Source of the DNA: Actinocrinis puniceicyclus
GTDB lineage: Bacteria > Actinomycetota > Actinomycetes > Streptomycetales > Catenulisporaceae
NCBI RefSeq assembly: GCF_018283645.1
Contig: NZ_JAGSXH010000030.1
Coordinates: 1-57,587, forward strand
Direction of reading: 5' to 3'
Length of the DNA stretch: 57,587 nt
A program made the position numbers and the translations under genes. Positions 1-8,593 of the stretch are shown piece after piece. Below the pieces are notes generated by a model, which was not told the origin of the DNA, did no database searches, and saw only the letters and a program-made list of their open reading frames with translations. Numbering within the stretch: position 1 is the stretch's first letter; every line of letters begins with the position of its first letter.

Positions 1-1037
1 CCCCGGACCCGGCGCCCGCGCCGGTACCCGCTCCGGCCCCGCCGTCACCGACCCCGGCGGCACCGACCCCGGCGGCATCCGCGCCTGCTCAGAGCGCCGA
101 CGAAGGCCCCGGCGCATACGTGACCCCGCTGGTGCGCAAGCTCGCGGCCGAGCGCGGCGTCGACCTGTCCACGATCGACGGAACCGGCGTCGGCGGCCGG
201 ATCCGCAAGCAGGACGTCATCGAGGCGGCCAAGGCGCGCGCGCCGCAGCCCGCCCCGGCAGCGGTCAACGGCGCCGCCCCCGCGCCCAGCGCCCCGGCGG
301 CCGCGCTCTCCCCGCTGCGCGGGCGCACCGAGAAGCTCTCCCGGCTGCGCGCGCTCATCGCCAAGCGGATGGTCGAGTCGCTCCAGGTCTCCGCGCAGCT
401 GACCACGGTCGTCGAGGTGGACGTCACCGCGATCGCGCGGCTGCGCGACCGGGCGAAGAAGGACTTCGAGGCCCGCGAGGGGGTCAAGCTTTCCTTCCTG
501 CCGTTCTTCGCCATGGCCGCGGTCGAGGCACTCAAGCAGTACCCGCAGGTCAACGCCTCGATCGACGTGGACGCCGGGACCGTGACCTACCACGGCTCGG
601 AGAACCTGGGCATCGCGGTGGACACCGAACGCGGCCTGCTGGTCCCGGTGATCAAGAACGCCGGAGACCTCAACCTCGGCGGCATCGCCCGCGCCATCGC
701 GGACCTGGCGGCCCGCACCCGCGACAACAAGGTCTCGCCGGACGAACTCGGCGGCGGCACGTTCACGCTGACCAACACCGGCTCGCGCGGGGCGCTGTTC
801 GACACCCCGATCATCAACCAGCCGCAGGTGGGCATCCTCGGCACCGGCGCCGTGGTCAAGCGCCCGGCGGTGGTGACCGATCAGGTGCTCGGCGAGGTCA
901 TCGCGGTGCGCTCGATCGTGTACCTGGCGCTGAGCTATGACCACCGCCTGGTGGACGGCGCCGACGCGGCGCGCTTCCTGGCCGCGATCAAGGCGCGGCT
1001 CGAGGAAGGACGCTTCGAGTCCGAACTCGGCCTCTGA
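1..1037 (+). CDS. sucB: Dihydrolipoamide acyltransferase, E2 of a 2-oxoacid dehydrogenase (5' truncated)
   Basis: The 3' part of an E2 gene; the 5' end lies outside the window and the first whole codon is at position 3. The visible protein starts in a Pro/Ala-rich linker. A peripheral-subunit-binding domain follows (around [20 protein letters not shown], with [11 protein letters not shown]), then a second linker and a complete catalytic acyltransferase domain. The domain ends with the CoA-dependent active-site motif [12 protein letters not shown], whose His and Asp are the acyltransfer residues. E2 passes the acyl group from lipoamide to CoA in the cytosolic complex. The actinobacterial neighbourhood (lipB, lipA, glnA) favours the 2-oxoglutarate dehydrogenase E2. 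A pyruvate or branched-chain E2 is possible, because the lipoyl domains are not visible. Confidence 0.9.
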   Translation, partial: PDPAPAPVPAPAPPSPTPAAPTPAASAPAQSADEGPGAYVTPLVRKLAAERGVDLSTIDGTGVGGRIRKQDVIEAAKARAPQPAPAAVNGAAPAPSAPAAALSPLRGRTEKLSRLRALIAKRMVESLQVSAQLTTVVEVDVTAIARLRDRAKKDFEAREGVKLSFLPFFAMAAVEALKQYPQVNASIDVDAGTVTYHGSENLGIAVDTERGLLVPVIKNAGDLNLGGIARAIADLAARTRDNKVSPDELGGGTFTLTNTGSRGALFDTPIINQPQVGILGTGAVVKRPAVVTDQVLGEVIAVRSIVYLALSYDHRLVDGADAARFLAAIKARLEEGRFESELGL

Positions 1038-1073
1038 GTTCACGCGGCCGCCGCGCGCCCCGCCCGGCTTTCA

Positions 1074-1114
1074 CGTCCCGGCAGCTCCCGCTTCGGCGGG
1101 CGCTCGCCGGGACG
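1074..1114 (+). terminator. Branched hairpin terminator after sucB
   Basis: Arms CGTCCCGGC (1074-1082) and GCCGGGACG (1106-1114) enclose an inner hairpin CCCGC-TTCG-GCGGG (1087-1100). It begins 37 nt after the sucB stop. No T-run follows, which is usual in GC-rich actinobacteria. Confidence 0.55.
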
Positions 1115-1267
1115 CGGCGCGTTCGGGCAGGTCGGCGCGCTGCGGGCGAAGCGGGACGGTCCAGGCCCTGAGAAGGCCGCATGCGCTCGCTCAGGAAGTG
1201 GCTGTACCGTAAGCCGACCGACGGCGTCATTCGGCAGTTTCGGACTAGGGGCAGGAAGCGCGGGACG

Positions 1268-1975
1268 ATGGCATCGCAGGCCGGTAAGAAGAGTGCGCAA
1301 GAGCGCCGTGTACAGATCGAGAAGATGCGCGCGGAGCAGACGCGCCGGGAGCGCAAGCGGAAGATCTACTTCGGGGTCGGCGCGGGCGTGTTGGTACTCC
1401 TGCTGGTCGCGGGGCTCTCGGCGCTCGCCCTGTCCAAGAAGAACGGCTCCACTCCAGCGGCGAGCACCGCGGACTCCACGCCCAACGCGCTCGCCCAGAC
1501 CTGGGACGGGCTGACCGGGCAGACCGTGGACGGAGTCTCGGCGCAGACCGAGGAGCAGGTCGCGTATCACATCCACTCGCACCTGGAGATCTTCGTCAAC
1601 GGCAAGCAGAAGGCCGTGCCCGCGGGCATCGGCATCGTCAAGCCGTGGAGCACGCAGCCGCAGAACGGCGGCAACGTGTTCATCGAGGGCGGCAAGCAGA
1701 TCTACTACCTGCACACCCACGACAGCAGCGGAGTGCTGCACGTCGAGTCGCCGACGACGCAGACCTACACGCTCGGGCAGCTGTTCGCCGAGTGGAACCA
1801 GCCGCTGTCCGAGACCCAGGTCGGGCCGGCCACCGGCAGCGTCATCGCGTACGTGAACGGCCAGAAGTACGCCGGCGACCCCTCGAAGATCGAGCTCACC
1901 CCGCACGAGGTCATCCAGTTGGACGTCGGCCAGGACGTCGCGTTCCAGCCGTACACCTTCGCCTCGGGGCTGTAA
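1268..1975 (+). CDS. Membrane-anchored protein with HIHSHL and HTH motifs, function unknown
   Basis: A 235-residue protein. I chose ATG 1268, which follows an AGGAAG ribosome site; an in-frame start at 1181 would add a charged stretch without support. A basic, coiled-coil-prone N-terminus (residues 7-32, Arg/Lys/Glu-rich) precedes one transmembrane segment (about 33-55), so the rest is probably outside the cell. The outer domain carries conserved-looking His motifs, HIHSHLEIFVNGK near residue 101 and YLHTHDSSGVLHVES near 148. These resemble uncharacterised actinobacterial proteins, and the spacing suggests metal binding, but that is inference. It stands alone between sucB and an FAD oxidoreductase. 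I do not recognise a named family. Confidence 0.8.
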   Translation: MASQAGKKSAQERRVQIEKMRAEQTRRERKRKIYFGVGAGVLVLLLVAGLSALALSKKNGSTPAASTADSTPNALAQTWDGLTGQTVDGVSAQTEEQVAYHIHSHLEIFVNGKQKAVPAGIGIVKPWSTQPQNGGNVFIEGGKQIYYLHTHDSSGVLHVESPTTQTYTLGQLFAEWNQPLSETQVGPATGSVIAYVNGQKYAGDPSKIELTPHEVIQLDVGQDVAFQPYTFASGL

Positions 1976-1985
1976 CGCCCTTGGC

Positions 1986-2054
1986 GGTGCTGGGGAATGT
2001 CTCAAGGGGCGAATCCGGTGGTCGAATCGTTGCCTTGATACATCCCCCAGCACC
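1986..2054 (+). terminator. Long imperfect stem-loop, probable terminator
   Basis: A 22-nt arm (1986-2007, GGTGCTGGGGAATGTCTCAA plus GG) pairs with 2033-2054 with two mismatches across a 25-nt loop. It starts 10 nt after the stop of the preceding gene. It is much longer than a usual terminator stem, so another structural role is possible. Confidence 0.5.
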
Positions 2055-2142
2055 CGCCTGGCGCGCAGCGTATTCGGATTCTGACGATTCCCCGGCGGGT
2101 AGGTAGACCGCGACACCGATCCGGGCTCGCTGGGGGGTTCGT

Positions 2143-3417
2143 ATGCACGCTGACGTGTGCGTCGTCGGCGGGGGAATCGCCGGGCTCGCCGCGGCGGTGC
2201 GACTGGCGGGCGAGGGACTGTCCGTGACCGTCCTGGAGGCGGCCCAGGACGCCGGCGGGCGGGCGAAGGACGCTCGGGTGGACGGCTTCACGCTCGGCGA
2301 CGGCGCGCATCTACTGCACACGACGTGGCCGGCGCTGCGGCACGCCGTCCCGCCGGCGCAACTGGCTCTGGGCGGCTTCGCCGCCGGGGTGCGGGTCTGC
2401 TCCGGCGGCGGGAGCGCACCGGTGTCGCGGGTCCGTTTCGGCGCGGCGCCGAAGCGGCCGCAGCAGACCTTCTCCGCGCTGCGCATGCCGATCGGCACGC
2501 CGGCGGACAAGGCGCGCCTGTCCAAGTTGCTGTACCGGCTGGCCACCACCCCGCCGCAGCGGGCGCTGTCCGGTCCGGAGCAGGCGGCGGCCGAATCCTT
2601 CGCCTCGCGCGGGTACTCGCCCGAGCTGGTCGACCGTTTCCTGCGGCCGTACCTGGCCGGGCTGGCCGCCGACGACGATCTGAGCGCGTCGGCGCGCGGC
2701 GCGGACTGGCTCCTGCGCCTGCTGGTGCGCGGCCGGTTCGCGGTCGCCGGCGCCGGGATCGGCGCGTTGGTCCGCAGACTTGCCGGCAGGCTGCCGGAAG
2801 GTGCGCTGCGAACGGGCGCGCGGGTACACACGGTGCGCGCCGACCGGGTCGTGAGCGAAGCCGGGGAAATCAGGGCACGAGCGATCGTGGTCGCGTCCGA
2901 TCCCCACGCCGCGACCGCGCTGCTGCCCGGGCTGCACGAGCCGCGGATGCGCTCGGTGACAACACTCTGGCACACCGTGGACGACTCGGCGCTGCCCTTC
3001 GAGCCGGACCGTTCGCCGTATGTGCTCGTCGATGCGGAACCCGGCTCACCGGTCGGCCGCACGGCGGTGGTCAGCCGCGCGGCGCCCGCGCTCGCGCCCG
3101 TGGGGCGCGCCCTGGTGGCGACGACGGTGTTCGGCGACGACGGCAAGGAACCGGGCGCGCTGGACCGGGCCGTTCTGCCCCGCCTGGCCGAACTGCACGG
3201 CGTGCCGGCCCGGTGCTGGGAGACGCTGGAGATCCGGCATGTCGAGCAGGCGCTGGTCACGATGCAGTCCCCGTACAACTTCACGCGTCCGGTGCGGCTG
3301 ATCAAGGGCCTGTACGTCTGCGGCGATCATCGAGACCTGCCGAACGTCGAAGGCGCGTTGCAGTCCGGGCAACGCGCCGCGAACGCAGTGCTCGAAGACC
3401 TGGCGGGCCGGCCGTGA
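2143..3417 (+). CDS. FAD-dependent amine oxidase/phytoene desaturase-like oxidoreductase
   Basis: A 424-residue flavoprotein. It opens with a Rossmann dinucleotide site VVGGGIAGLAAAVRLAGEG (residues 6-24), followed by the acidic strand end VTVLEAAQDAGGRA typical of the amine-oxidase/phytoene desaturase superfamily. The C-terminus has the second FAD-contact region GLYVCGDHRDLPNVEGALQSG. ATG 2143 follows a G-run ribosome site. The substrate cannot be read from sequence. No carotenoid synthesis genes lie nearby, so a generic FAD-dependent oxidoreductase is the safest name. It converges on the Gfo/Idh gene 25 nt downstream and is probably monocistronic. Confidence 0.85.
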   Translation: MHADVCVVGGGIAGLAAAVRLAGEGLSVTVLEAAQDAGGRAKDARVDGFTLGDGAHLLHTTWPALRHAVPPAQLALGGFAAGVRVCSGGGSAPVSRVRFGAAPKRPQQTFSALRMPIGTPADKARLSKLLYRLATTPPQRALSGPEQAAAESFASRGYSPELVDRFLRPYLAGLAADDDLSASARGADWLLRLLVRGRFAVAGAGIGALVRRLAGRLPEGALRTGARVHTVRADRVVSEAGEIRARAIVVASDPHAATALLPGLHEPRMRSVTTLWHTVDDSALPFEPDRSPYVLVDAEPGSPVGRTAVVSRAAPALAPVGRALVATTVFGDDGKEPGALDRAVLPRLAELHGVPARCWETLEIRHVEQALVTMQSPYNFTRPVRLIKGLYVCGDHRDLPNVEGALQSGQRAANAVLEDLAGRP

Positions 3418-3433
3418 CGCGCGCCCCGTCACG
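3413..3433. terminator. Short hairpin between convergent genes
   Basis: CGTGACG (3413-3419) pairs with CGTCACG (3427-3433) across a 7-nt loop. It overlaps the stop of the plus-strand gene and could serve both directions. The stem is only 7 bp. Confidence 0.35.
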
Positions 3434-3442
3434 ACCCGCCGG

Positions 3443-4426
3443 TCACTCGCCCGGGTAACGCAGCCCGATCTGCTGCCTCATCAGATCCAGCGTGCGCATG
3501 ATCGACAGCGTCTCGTCCAGCGGCATCACCGGGCTCTCGGTCAGCCCGGCACGCAGGCAGCGGCCCACCTCCGCCGCCTGGAACCGCAGCCCCTTGCCCT
3601 CGCGCGGGAAGTCAAGAGTCTGCGTCGTACCGTCCAGCAGGGTGAGCCTGGCCGGAAGCCTGCCGTCCGCCCAGTCGGCGATGTCGATGCGGCCCTTGGT
3701 GCCGGTGATCGAGGCCGTGTTCGCGGTGCGCACGTCCAGGGCCGTCGTCACCAGCGCCTGCGCGCCGTTGGCGTAGCCGAACACCGCCGAGGTCTGCGCG
3801 TCCACGCCGGTGACCGCCGGGCTCGCGAACGTGGCGACGCGGTCAGGCGCGCCGAGCAGCATCGAGGCGAAAGACACCGGGTAGATGCCCAGGTCCAGCA
3901 GTGCCCCGCCGCCGAGTGCGGGGTCGAGCACGCGATGCGCCGGGTCGGAGCTGAGCACCTCGCCGCGGTCCACGACCAGCGAGCGGACCTCCCCGATCCG
4001 TCCCTGCGCGATCAGCTCGCGCAGCCCGATCTGGTGCGGCAGGAACCGCACCCACATCGCCTCCATGAGGAACACGCCGGCCGCGCGGGCCGCCGCGATC
4101 ATCCGCTCGGCCTGCGCCGCGTTGACGGCGAACGGCTTCTCGCACAGCACTGCTTTACCGGCCGCGATCGCGGTGAGACTGACCTCCTCGTGCGCGGTGT
4201 GCGGTACCGCGACGTAGATCGCGTCCACGTCGGGATCGGCGGCCAGGACGTCGTAGCCGACGCGCCGGCGCGTTATTGCGTGCGGCCCGGCGAACCTGTC
4301 CGCGGATTCCTGGGACCGGGAGCCGACCGCGACGAGCTGCGCGTCGTCGAGCAGGCGCAGATCCCGTGCGAAGGCATCGGCGATCACGCCGGTTCCGGCG
4401 ATGCCCCAGCGGATCCTTTCGGCCAC
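3443..4426 (-). CDS. Gfo/Idh/MocA family NAD(P)-dependent oxidoreductase
   Basis: A 327-residue cytosolic dehydrogenase. An N-terminal Rossmann fold is shown by [13 protein letters not shown] (residues 7-19). The family signature [14 protein letters not shown], with the catalytic-type Lys, lies near residue 95. The C-terminal alpha/beta substrate domain includes [19 protein letters not shown], matching the family pattern GGG-LxD-G-Y-x3. Members oxidise sugars, inositols or related polyols, or reduce biliverdin-like substrates; the substrate here is unknown. The GTG start at 4426 has a GGAGGAG ribosome site. It is divergent from lipB across 290 nt that hold both promoters but no feature I can define. 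Confidence 0.88.
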   Translation of the reverse strand: MAERIRWGIAGTGVIADAFARDLRLLDDAQLVAVGSRSQESADRFAGPHAITRRRVGYDVLAADPDVDAIYVAVPHTAHEEVSLTAIAAGKAVLCEKPFAVNAAQAERMIAAARAAGVFLMEAMWVRFLPHQIGLRELIAQGRIGEVRSLVVDRGEVLSSDPAHRVLDPALGGGALLDLGIYPVSFASMLLGAPDRVATFASPAVTGVDAQTSAVFGYANGAQALVTTALDVRTANTASITGTKGRIDIADWADGRLPARLTLLDGTTQTLDFPREGKGLRFQAAEVGRCLRAGLTESPVMPLDETLSIMRTLDLMRQQIGLRYPGE

Positions 4427-4716
4427 GGTGCTGCTCCTCCCACGCGATCATCGATGCGGATTCAGCCTATAGCGCCGACAAAGGGGTACAGCCTGCCGCG
4501 GGCCCTTACCTTGGCCGGCGCCGCTGTCCCCGCCCGGCGCCGCCGAGCCCGCCTCAACCCGCCGTGCGCGATATGCGGACCGCCTCGTCCGCCCACGGCT
4601 CTCCGGACGCGCTTGTGACCGATTTCACTTGCTGTGGAACGGGCCCGCCGGCCGCGAGCGGACGCGCCGGATCGCCCGCGCATCCGGCCGCGCGGGCGCG
4701 TCGTAGAGTCGTAAGC

Positions 4717-5400
4717 GTGGGCGAACTGGAAATCATCCGAGGCGGTTTCGGCGCCGAGGCGGTCGATTACCGCATCGCGTGGGAGGACCAGCGCGCGCGG
4801 CACGCGGCGCGCGTGGCGGACCTTGTCACGGACGCGGTGATCCTGCTCGAGCATCCGCCGGTGTACACCGCCGGGAAGCGGACCGAGCCGCTGGACCGGC
4901 CGTTCGACGGCACGCCCGTGGTGGACGTGGACCGCGGCGGAAAGATCACCTGGCACGGTCCCGGCCAGCTGGTCGGCTACCCGATCGTGCGGATGCCGGA
5001 GGGCGTGTACGTGGTCGACTTCGTGCGGCGGGTCGAGCAGGTGATCATCGAGGTCTGCTCTGATCTCGGACTGCACACCGAGCGGGTCCAGGGCCGCTCC
5101 GGCGTGTGGGTGCCCGGCGACGCACTGCGCCAGGACCGCAAGGTGGCCGCGGTCGGGCTGCGCTTCGCCAAGGGAGTCACGATGCACGGTTTCGCCCTGA
5201 ATTGCGACAATGATCTGGATTGGTACCACCGCATCGTGCCGTGCGGAATCCGTGACGCGGGCGTTACAACGCTCAGCGAGGAACTGGGCCGCCACGTGAC
5301 CGTCCAGGACGTGTTGCCGCTCGTCGAGAGCCACCTGCATCTGCTCACCGAGCCCAAGGGCGCGTCGACCGACCGGTCGCGCCGCGCCGCAGCCGCATAG
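4717..5400 (+). CDS. lipB: Octanoyl-[ACP]:protein N-octanoyltransferase LipB
   Basis: 227 residues from GTG 4717. The open frame runs much further upstream, but that part is low-complexity and the homology starts at [11 protein letters not shown]. LipB moves octanoyl from acyl carrier protein to the target lysine of E2 and GcvH proteins. The family hallmarks are present: [17 protein letters not shown] (residues 73-89), the catalytic lysine in [10 protein letters not shown] (Lys142), [10 protein letters not shown], and the acyl-thioester cysteine in IVPCGI (Cys176). lipA follows after 68 nt in the same direction, forming a lipoate synthesis operon that serves E2 proteins such as the SucB at the window edge. 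Confidence 0.97.
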   Translation: MGELEIIRGGFGAEAVDYRIAWEDQRARHAARVADLVTDAVILLEHPPVYTAGKRTEPLDRPFDGTPVVDVDRGGKITWHGPGQLVGYPIVRMPEGVYVVDFVRRVEQVIIEVCSDLGLHTERVQGRSGVWVPGDALRQDRKVAAVGLRFAKGVTMHGFALNCDNDLDWYHRIVPCGIRDAGVTTLSEELGRHVTVQDVLPLVESHLHLLTEPKGASTDRSRRAAAA

Positions 5401-5468
5401 ACTGCCGTGACCGACCCGGCGATCCCGCTACTACCAGCAGTGATGCGCGAGACCGAGGAGATGCGGCC

Positions 5469-6437
5469 GTGACCGCCATCAATGACAGCAGCCCGGCCGA
5501 CGCGGCGCTGACCACGACCGGGCCCGACGGCCGCAGGCTGCTGCGGCTTGAGGTGCGCAACGCGGCCACGCCGATCGAGAAGAAGCCCGAGTGGATCAAG
5601 ACCCGCGCGAAGATGGGCCCGCAGTACACGCAGCTGCGCGATCTGGTCAAGAACGAGGGCCTGCACACGGTCTGCCAGGAGGCCGGCTGCCCGAACATCT
5701 TCGAATGCTGGGAGGACCGCGAGGCGACCTTCCTGATCGGCGGCGAGCAGTGCACCCGGCGCTGCGACTTCTGCCAGATCGACACCGGCAAGCCGGCCGC
5801 GCTCGACCGCGACGAACCGCGGCGGGTAGGCGAGTCCGTAGCGACCATGGGCCTGCGATACGCGACCGTGACCGGCGTGGCGCGCGACGACCTGGCGGAC
5901 GGCGGCGCCTGGCTGTACGCGGAGACGGTCCGGCAGATCCACGCCCAGGTGCCGGGCTGCGGCGTCGAGCTGCTGATCCCGGACTTCAACGCGGTCCCCG
6001 AACTGCTCGCCGAGGTGTTCGACTCCGCACCCGAGGTGCTGGCTCACAACGTGGAGACGGTGCCGCGGATCTTCAAGCGCGTCCGCCCGGCGTTCCGCTA
6101 CGAGCGCTCGCTGGATGTGATCCGGCAGGCCCGCGCGGCCGGCCTGGTCACCAAGTCCAACCTCATCCTGGGGCTCGGCGAGGAGCGCGGCGAGGTCTCC
6201 CAGGCGCTGCGGGACCTGCACGCGGCTGGCTGCGAACTGATCACCATAACTCAGTACCTTCGGCCCTCCCGCCGCCACCATCCGGTGGAACGATGGGTGA
6301 AGCCGGAGGAATTCGTCGAACTGAAGCAGGAGGCGGAACAGATCGGCTTCGCCGGGGTGATGTCCGGGCCGTTGGTGCGTTCGTCGTACCGCGCCGGGCG
6401 GCTCTACCAGCAGGCGGTCGCCGCGCGAACGGCGTAA
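5469..6437 (+). CDS. lipA: Lipoyl synthase LipA (radical SAM)
   Basis: 322 residues. LipA inserts two sulfurs into protein-bound octanoyl groups. Both iron-sulfur sites are visible. The auxiliary cluster ligands are [12 protein letters not shown] (Cys69, 74, 80), and the radical-SAM CxxxCxxC is CTRRCDFC (Cys95, 99, 102). The C-terminal RSSYRAG (RSSY) motif, whose Ser contacts the auxiliary cluster in known structures, is also present. The GTG start at 5469 fits an operon with lipB, and the 68-nt gap contains no obvious terminator. Length and motifs are normal for the family. Confidence 0.97.
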   Translation: MTAINDSSPADAALTTTGPDGRRLLRLEVRNAATPIEKKPEWIKTRAKMGPQYTQLRDLVKNEGLHTVCQEAGCPNIFECWEDREATFLIGGEQCTRRCDFCQIDTGKPAALDRDEPRRVGESVATMGLRYATVTGVARDDLADGGAWLYAETVRQIHAQVPGCGVELLIPDFNAVPELLAEVFDSAPEVLAHNVETVPRIFKRVRPAFRYERSLDVIRQARAAGLVTKSNLILGLGEERGEVSQALRDLHAAGCELITITQYLRPSRRHHPVERWVKPEEFVELKQEAEQIGFAGVMSGPLVRSSYRAGRLYQQAVAARTA

Positions 6438-6585
6438 CGGCTTGAGCGTGAGAGGGAACCCGGTCGGCGCAGTCCTGGTCTCGGAACGCTCTTCACCGGG
6501 AATTGACCGGTGCGCAGTAACCTCGCAACACGAGACAGCAACCCTGGTGGTGCTGATCCGACCAGGAGATTGGGGGCACGGAAGC

Positions 6586-6810
6586 ATGACGGTGACGGTT
6601 GACGGCGCCGCGGCGAACCGGGCTGGGGCACGGCGCGGAGCAGTGCGGACCGTGTTGAACACGGTCGAGTGGGTGATCTTCCGCGGCGACGGGCTCACCG
6701 TCGCGCGCGAGAACGCCTGGGCCGCGGTCCAGGAGGACCGGGCGCGGGCGAAGGTCAGAGCGGAGGCGTCGACGGCGCTGCACGACGCGAACGTCCCGAC
6801 GCTCAAGTAG
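6586..6810 (+). CDS. Small conserved-type protein, unknown function
   Basis: 74 residues from ATG 6586. An upstream in-frame start at 6442 is possible but gives a composition-poor extension. The protein has a Gly/Ala-rich N-terminus, a central segment VLNTVEWVIFRGDGLTVARENAWAA, and a charged helical C-terminus (VQEDRARAKVRAEA). A small protein between lipA and the DUF4191 gene is a recurrent arrangement in streptomycetes, which supports a real gene. No catalytic motif, signal peptide or membrane segment is visible. Confidence 0.6.
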   Translation: MTVTVDGAAANRAGARRGAVRTVLNTVEWVIFRGDGLTVARENAWAAVQEDRARAKVRAEASTALHDANVPTLK

Positions 6811-6812
6811 CC

Positions 6813-6839
6813 GCGCGGCTGACGACCTGTCAGCCGCGC
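6813..6839 (+). terminator. Terminator after the small gene
   Basis: A perfect 11-bp stem GCGCGGCTGAC (6813-6823) / GTCAGCCGCGC (6829-6839) with a 5-nt loop begins 3 nt after the stop. No T-run follows. Confidence 0.65.
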
Positions 6840-6931
6840 AGGCCGCCTGCCGCGAGGCGGCGGTACCGAATCAGTCACGGCGCCCCCGGGCGGTGCGATG
6901 ATCACCGCGCCGGGGACATATCCTTTTGAGC

Positions 6932-7687
6932 ATGGCGCGTAACCCCTCCCCTGAGCCGACCGTGAGCCCGGCGGCACCGTCCGAGCCGCCGAGCGGCCGC
7001 CTCAAGCAGTTCGGCTACGCCTACAAGGTGACCAAGCAGGCCGATCCGCGGCTCACCCCGGCGATGCTCGCCTGGGGCGGCGGGACCGCCGCCGTCGTGT
7101 TCGTACTCTTCTTCCTGCTGTTCGGCGGCAGCGTCGTCGGGCTGGTCTTCGCGATCCTCTTCGCCCTGGTGTTCGGCGCGCTGGTGGCGCTCTCCACGCT
7201 CTCGCGCCGGGTGCAGCGCAGCGCGTACGCGCGCATCGAGGGACAGCCGGGGGCGGCCGCGGCGGTCCTCGAACAGAGCCTCAAGCGCGGCTGGACGATG
7301 ACCCCGGCGGTGCAGTTCAACCGGCAGCAGGACCTGGTGCACCGGCTGATCGGGCGTGCCGGGATCCTGCTGGTCGGCGAGGGCGACCCGAACCGGGTGG
7401 CGCAGCTCGTCGCCACCGAGCGCAAGTCGATCGCGCGGTACCTCGGCCCTGATGTCGAGGTGGACTCCCTGATCGTGGGCGACGACGGCGCGGCGGGCCA
7501 GGTTCCGCTCAGCAAGCTGTCCCAGACGCTGACCAAGCGCGGCCTTCGCGGCAAGGCGAAGCTGACATCCCTGCAGGTCAACGAGTACGCGAAGCGGCTG
7601 GCCGCGATCGGCGGAGGTCCGATGGCGAACCTGCCGAAGGGCCCGATCCCGCGCGGCGGGCGCATCCCTCGCGGCAACATCCGCTGA
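6932..7687 (+). CDS. DUF4191 family membrane protein
   Basis: 251 residues from ATG 6932; a TTG two codons upstream is an alternative. After a Pro/Ser-rich N-terminus and the segment LKQFGYAYKVTKQADPRLTP come two adjacent transmembrane helices (about residues 48-70 and 72-94). A cytoplasmic region follows with YARIEGQPGAAAAVLEQSL and RGWTMTPAVQFNRQQDLVHR, and a basic tail ends the protein. This is the pattern of the actinobacterial DUF4191 family, usually found between lipA and glnA as here. The function is unknown. It is convergent with the RDD gene, separated by 12 nt. Confidence 0.88.
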   Translation: MARNPSPEPTVSPAAPSEPPSGRLKQFGYAYKVTKQADPRLTPAMLAWGGGTAAVVFVLFFLLFGGSVVGLVFAILFALVFGALVALSTLSRRVQRSAYARIEGQPGAAAAVLEQSLKRGWTMTPAVQFNRQQDLVHRLIGRAGILLVGEGDPNRVAQLVATERKSIARYLGPDVEVDSLIVGDDGAAGQVPLSKLSQTLTKRGLRGKAKLTSLQVNEYAKRLAAIGGGPMANLPKGPIPRGGRIPRGNIR

Positions 7688-7699
7688 ATGTCCCCGGTG

Positions 7700-8206
7700 T
7701 CAGCTCCTGACCTCGACGGTCCCGGCGAGCCGGTCGTGCAGGCCGCGCCCGTCGCGGTCCCAGACCACCGCCGGGACGACCAGCAGAAGCAGCACCGTGC
7801 GCAGGATCACGTGCAACGGGGTGAGCGGACCGCCGAGTTTGCCGACGCGCAGTCCGAACAACCGCTTGCCGAGCGTCGTGCCCCACAGCGAGAGCAGCAC
7901 CAGGTGCTCGGCGCCGAACAGCGCGATCGTGCCCCACTGTCCCTGGGCCGAGGATGCGTGCCAGCCGAAGGCCAGGGCGAGCATCTCGGCCACCGCCCAG
8001 TCCACGACCAGCGCGCCGAGCCGGCGGCCCTGCGGCGCCAGCGAGCCCGGCCCGGACTCGGGCAGACCGAGCCGGCGGCCGCGGTAGCCCTCTGCGTCCT
8101 GCGCGGAGCCGGCGCGCGGGCCCTCAAGCCATCCGCCGACCGCGGCCCGTGCGCCTGCTTGCTTAGGGGTGCCTGACTTGCGCGCGGACGGTGGAGACTG
8201 TGTCAT
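7700..8206 (-). CDS. RDD family membrane protein
   Basis: 168 residues from ATG 8206; nine further upstream codons are open but unsupported. The N-terminal third is soluble and Gly/Ala/Pro-rich. The RDD domain follows, with LGALVVDWAVAEMLALAF (Arg before the helix and Asp in the first helix), a second helix around EHLVLLSLWGTTLGKRLFGL, and a third with VILRTVLLLLVVPAVVWDRDGRGLHDRLAGT. The closing GLHDRLAGT is the family's second hallmark. RDD proteins are often suggested to be ion antiporters, but no role is established for this branch. An RDD gene next to glnA is the standard streptomycete arrangement. Confidence 0.88.
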   Translation of the reverse strand: MTQSPPSARKSGTPKQAGARAAVGGWLEGPRAGSAQDAEGYRGRRLGLPESGPGSLAPQGRRLGALVVDWAVAEMLALAFGWHASSAQGQWGTIALFGAEHLVLLSLWGTTLGKRLFGLRVGKLGGPLTPLHVILRTVLLLLVVPAVVWDRDGRGLHDRLAGTVEVRS

Positions 8207-8300
8207 GCCTACCAAGGTAGCCGTCCGAAACAATCGGCCGGTGCCGGGTCCCCGGGTTGACGGCCCTAGCGTGCCGCGCGACGGCCTGATCCCGCCGCGT

Positions 8301-8338
8301 GTAACGTGCAGGAAACAACAGGGACACGGCCGGGAAAT
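8301..8338 (+). promoter_or_regulatory. Four-box GlnR-type operator upstream of glnA
   Basis: Within the 387-nt divergent region 8207-8593 lie four 5-mers, each separated by exactly 6 nt: GTAAC (8301-8305), GAAAC (8312-8316), GACAC (8323-8327) and GAAAT (8334-8338). This matches the known actinobacterial GlnR pattern gTnAc-n6-GaAAc repeated twice. It lies about 256 nt before the glnA start. GlnR is the nitrogen regulator of streptomycetes and mycobacteria. I see no other defined element in this intergenic region. Confidence 0.8.
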
Positions 8339-8593
8339 GGCCTTTACCTATCGTTCCCGGCCAGAGCCTGATTGCGAAATCGGGCCTGTGGGTCCGGCCG
8401 TCGCGCGACGCGGCGCAGGGCGGTCCCCGCAGGCGCGGACTGTCGAGGCCCTGGCGGGCAGCAGGCGAGCCGTGTGGGGGCTTGCGCGCACTCGCCGAAC
8501 CAACTTCAAAGCCCCCCGCTCTGTGCCCATCGCGTTTCCCGAGTCCGGTCGGCTCTCCCGGCGAGACCGACTTCATCGGGTCGAGGAGGAATA

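Noticed and set aside
4276-5400. A 374-residue LipB with a long N-terminal extension
   Set aside because: The first 147 residues are Arg/Pro/Ala-rich without a motif, and a GTG at 4717 starts the conserved protein.
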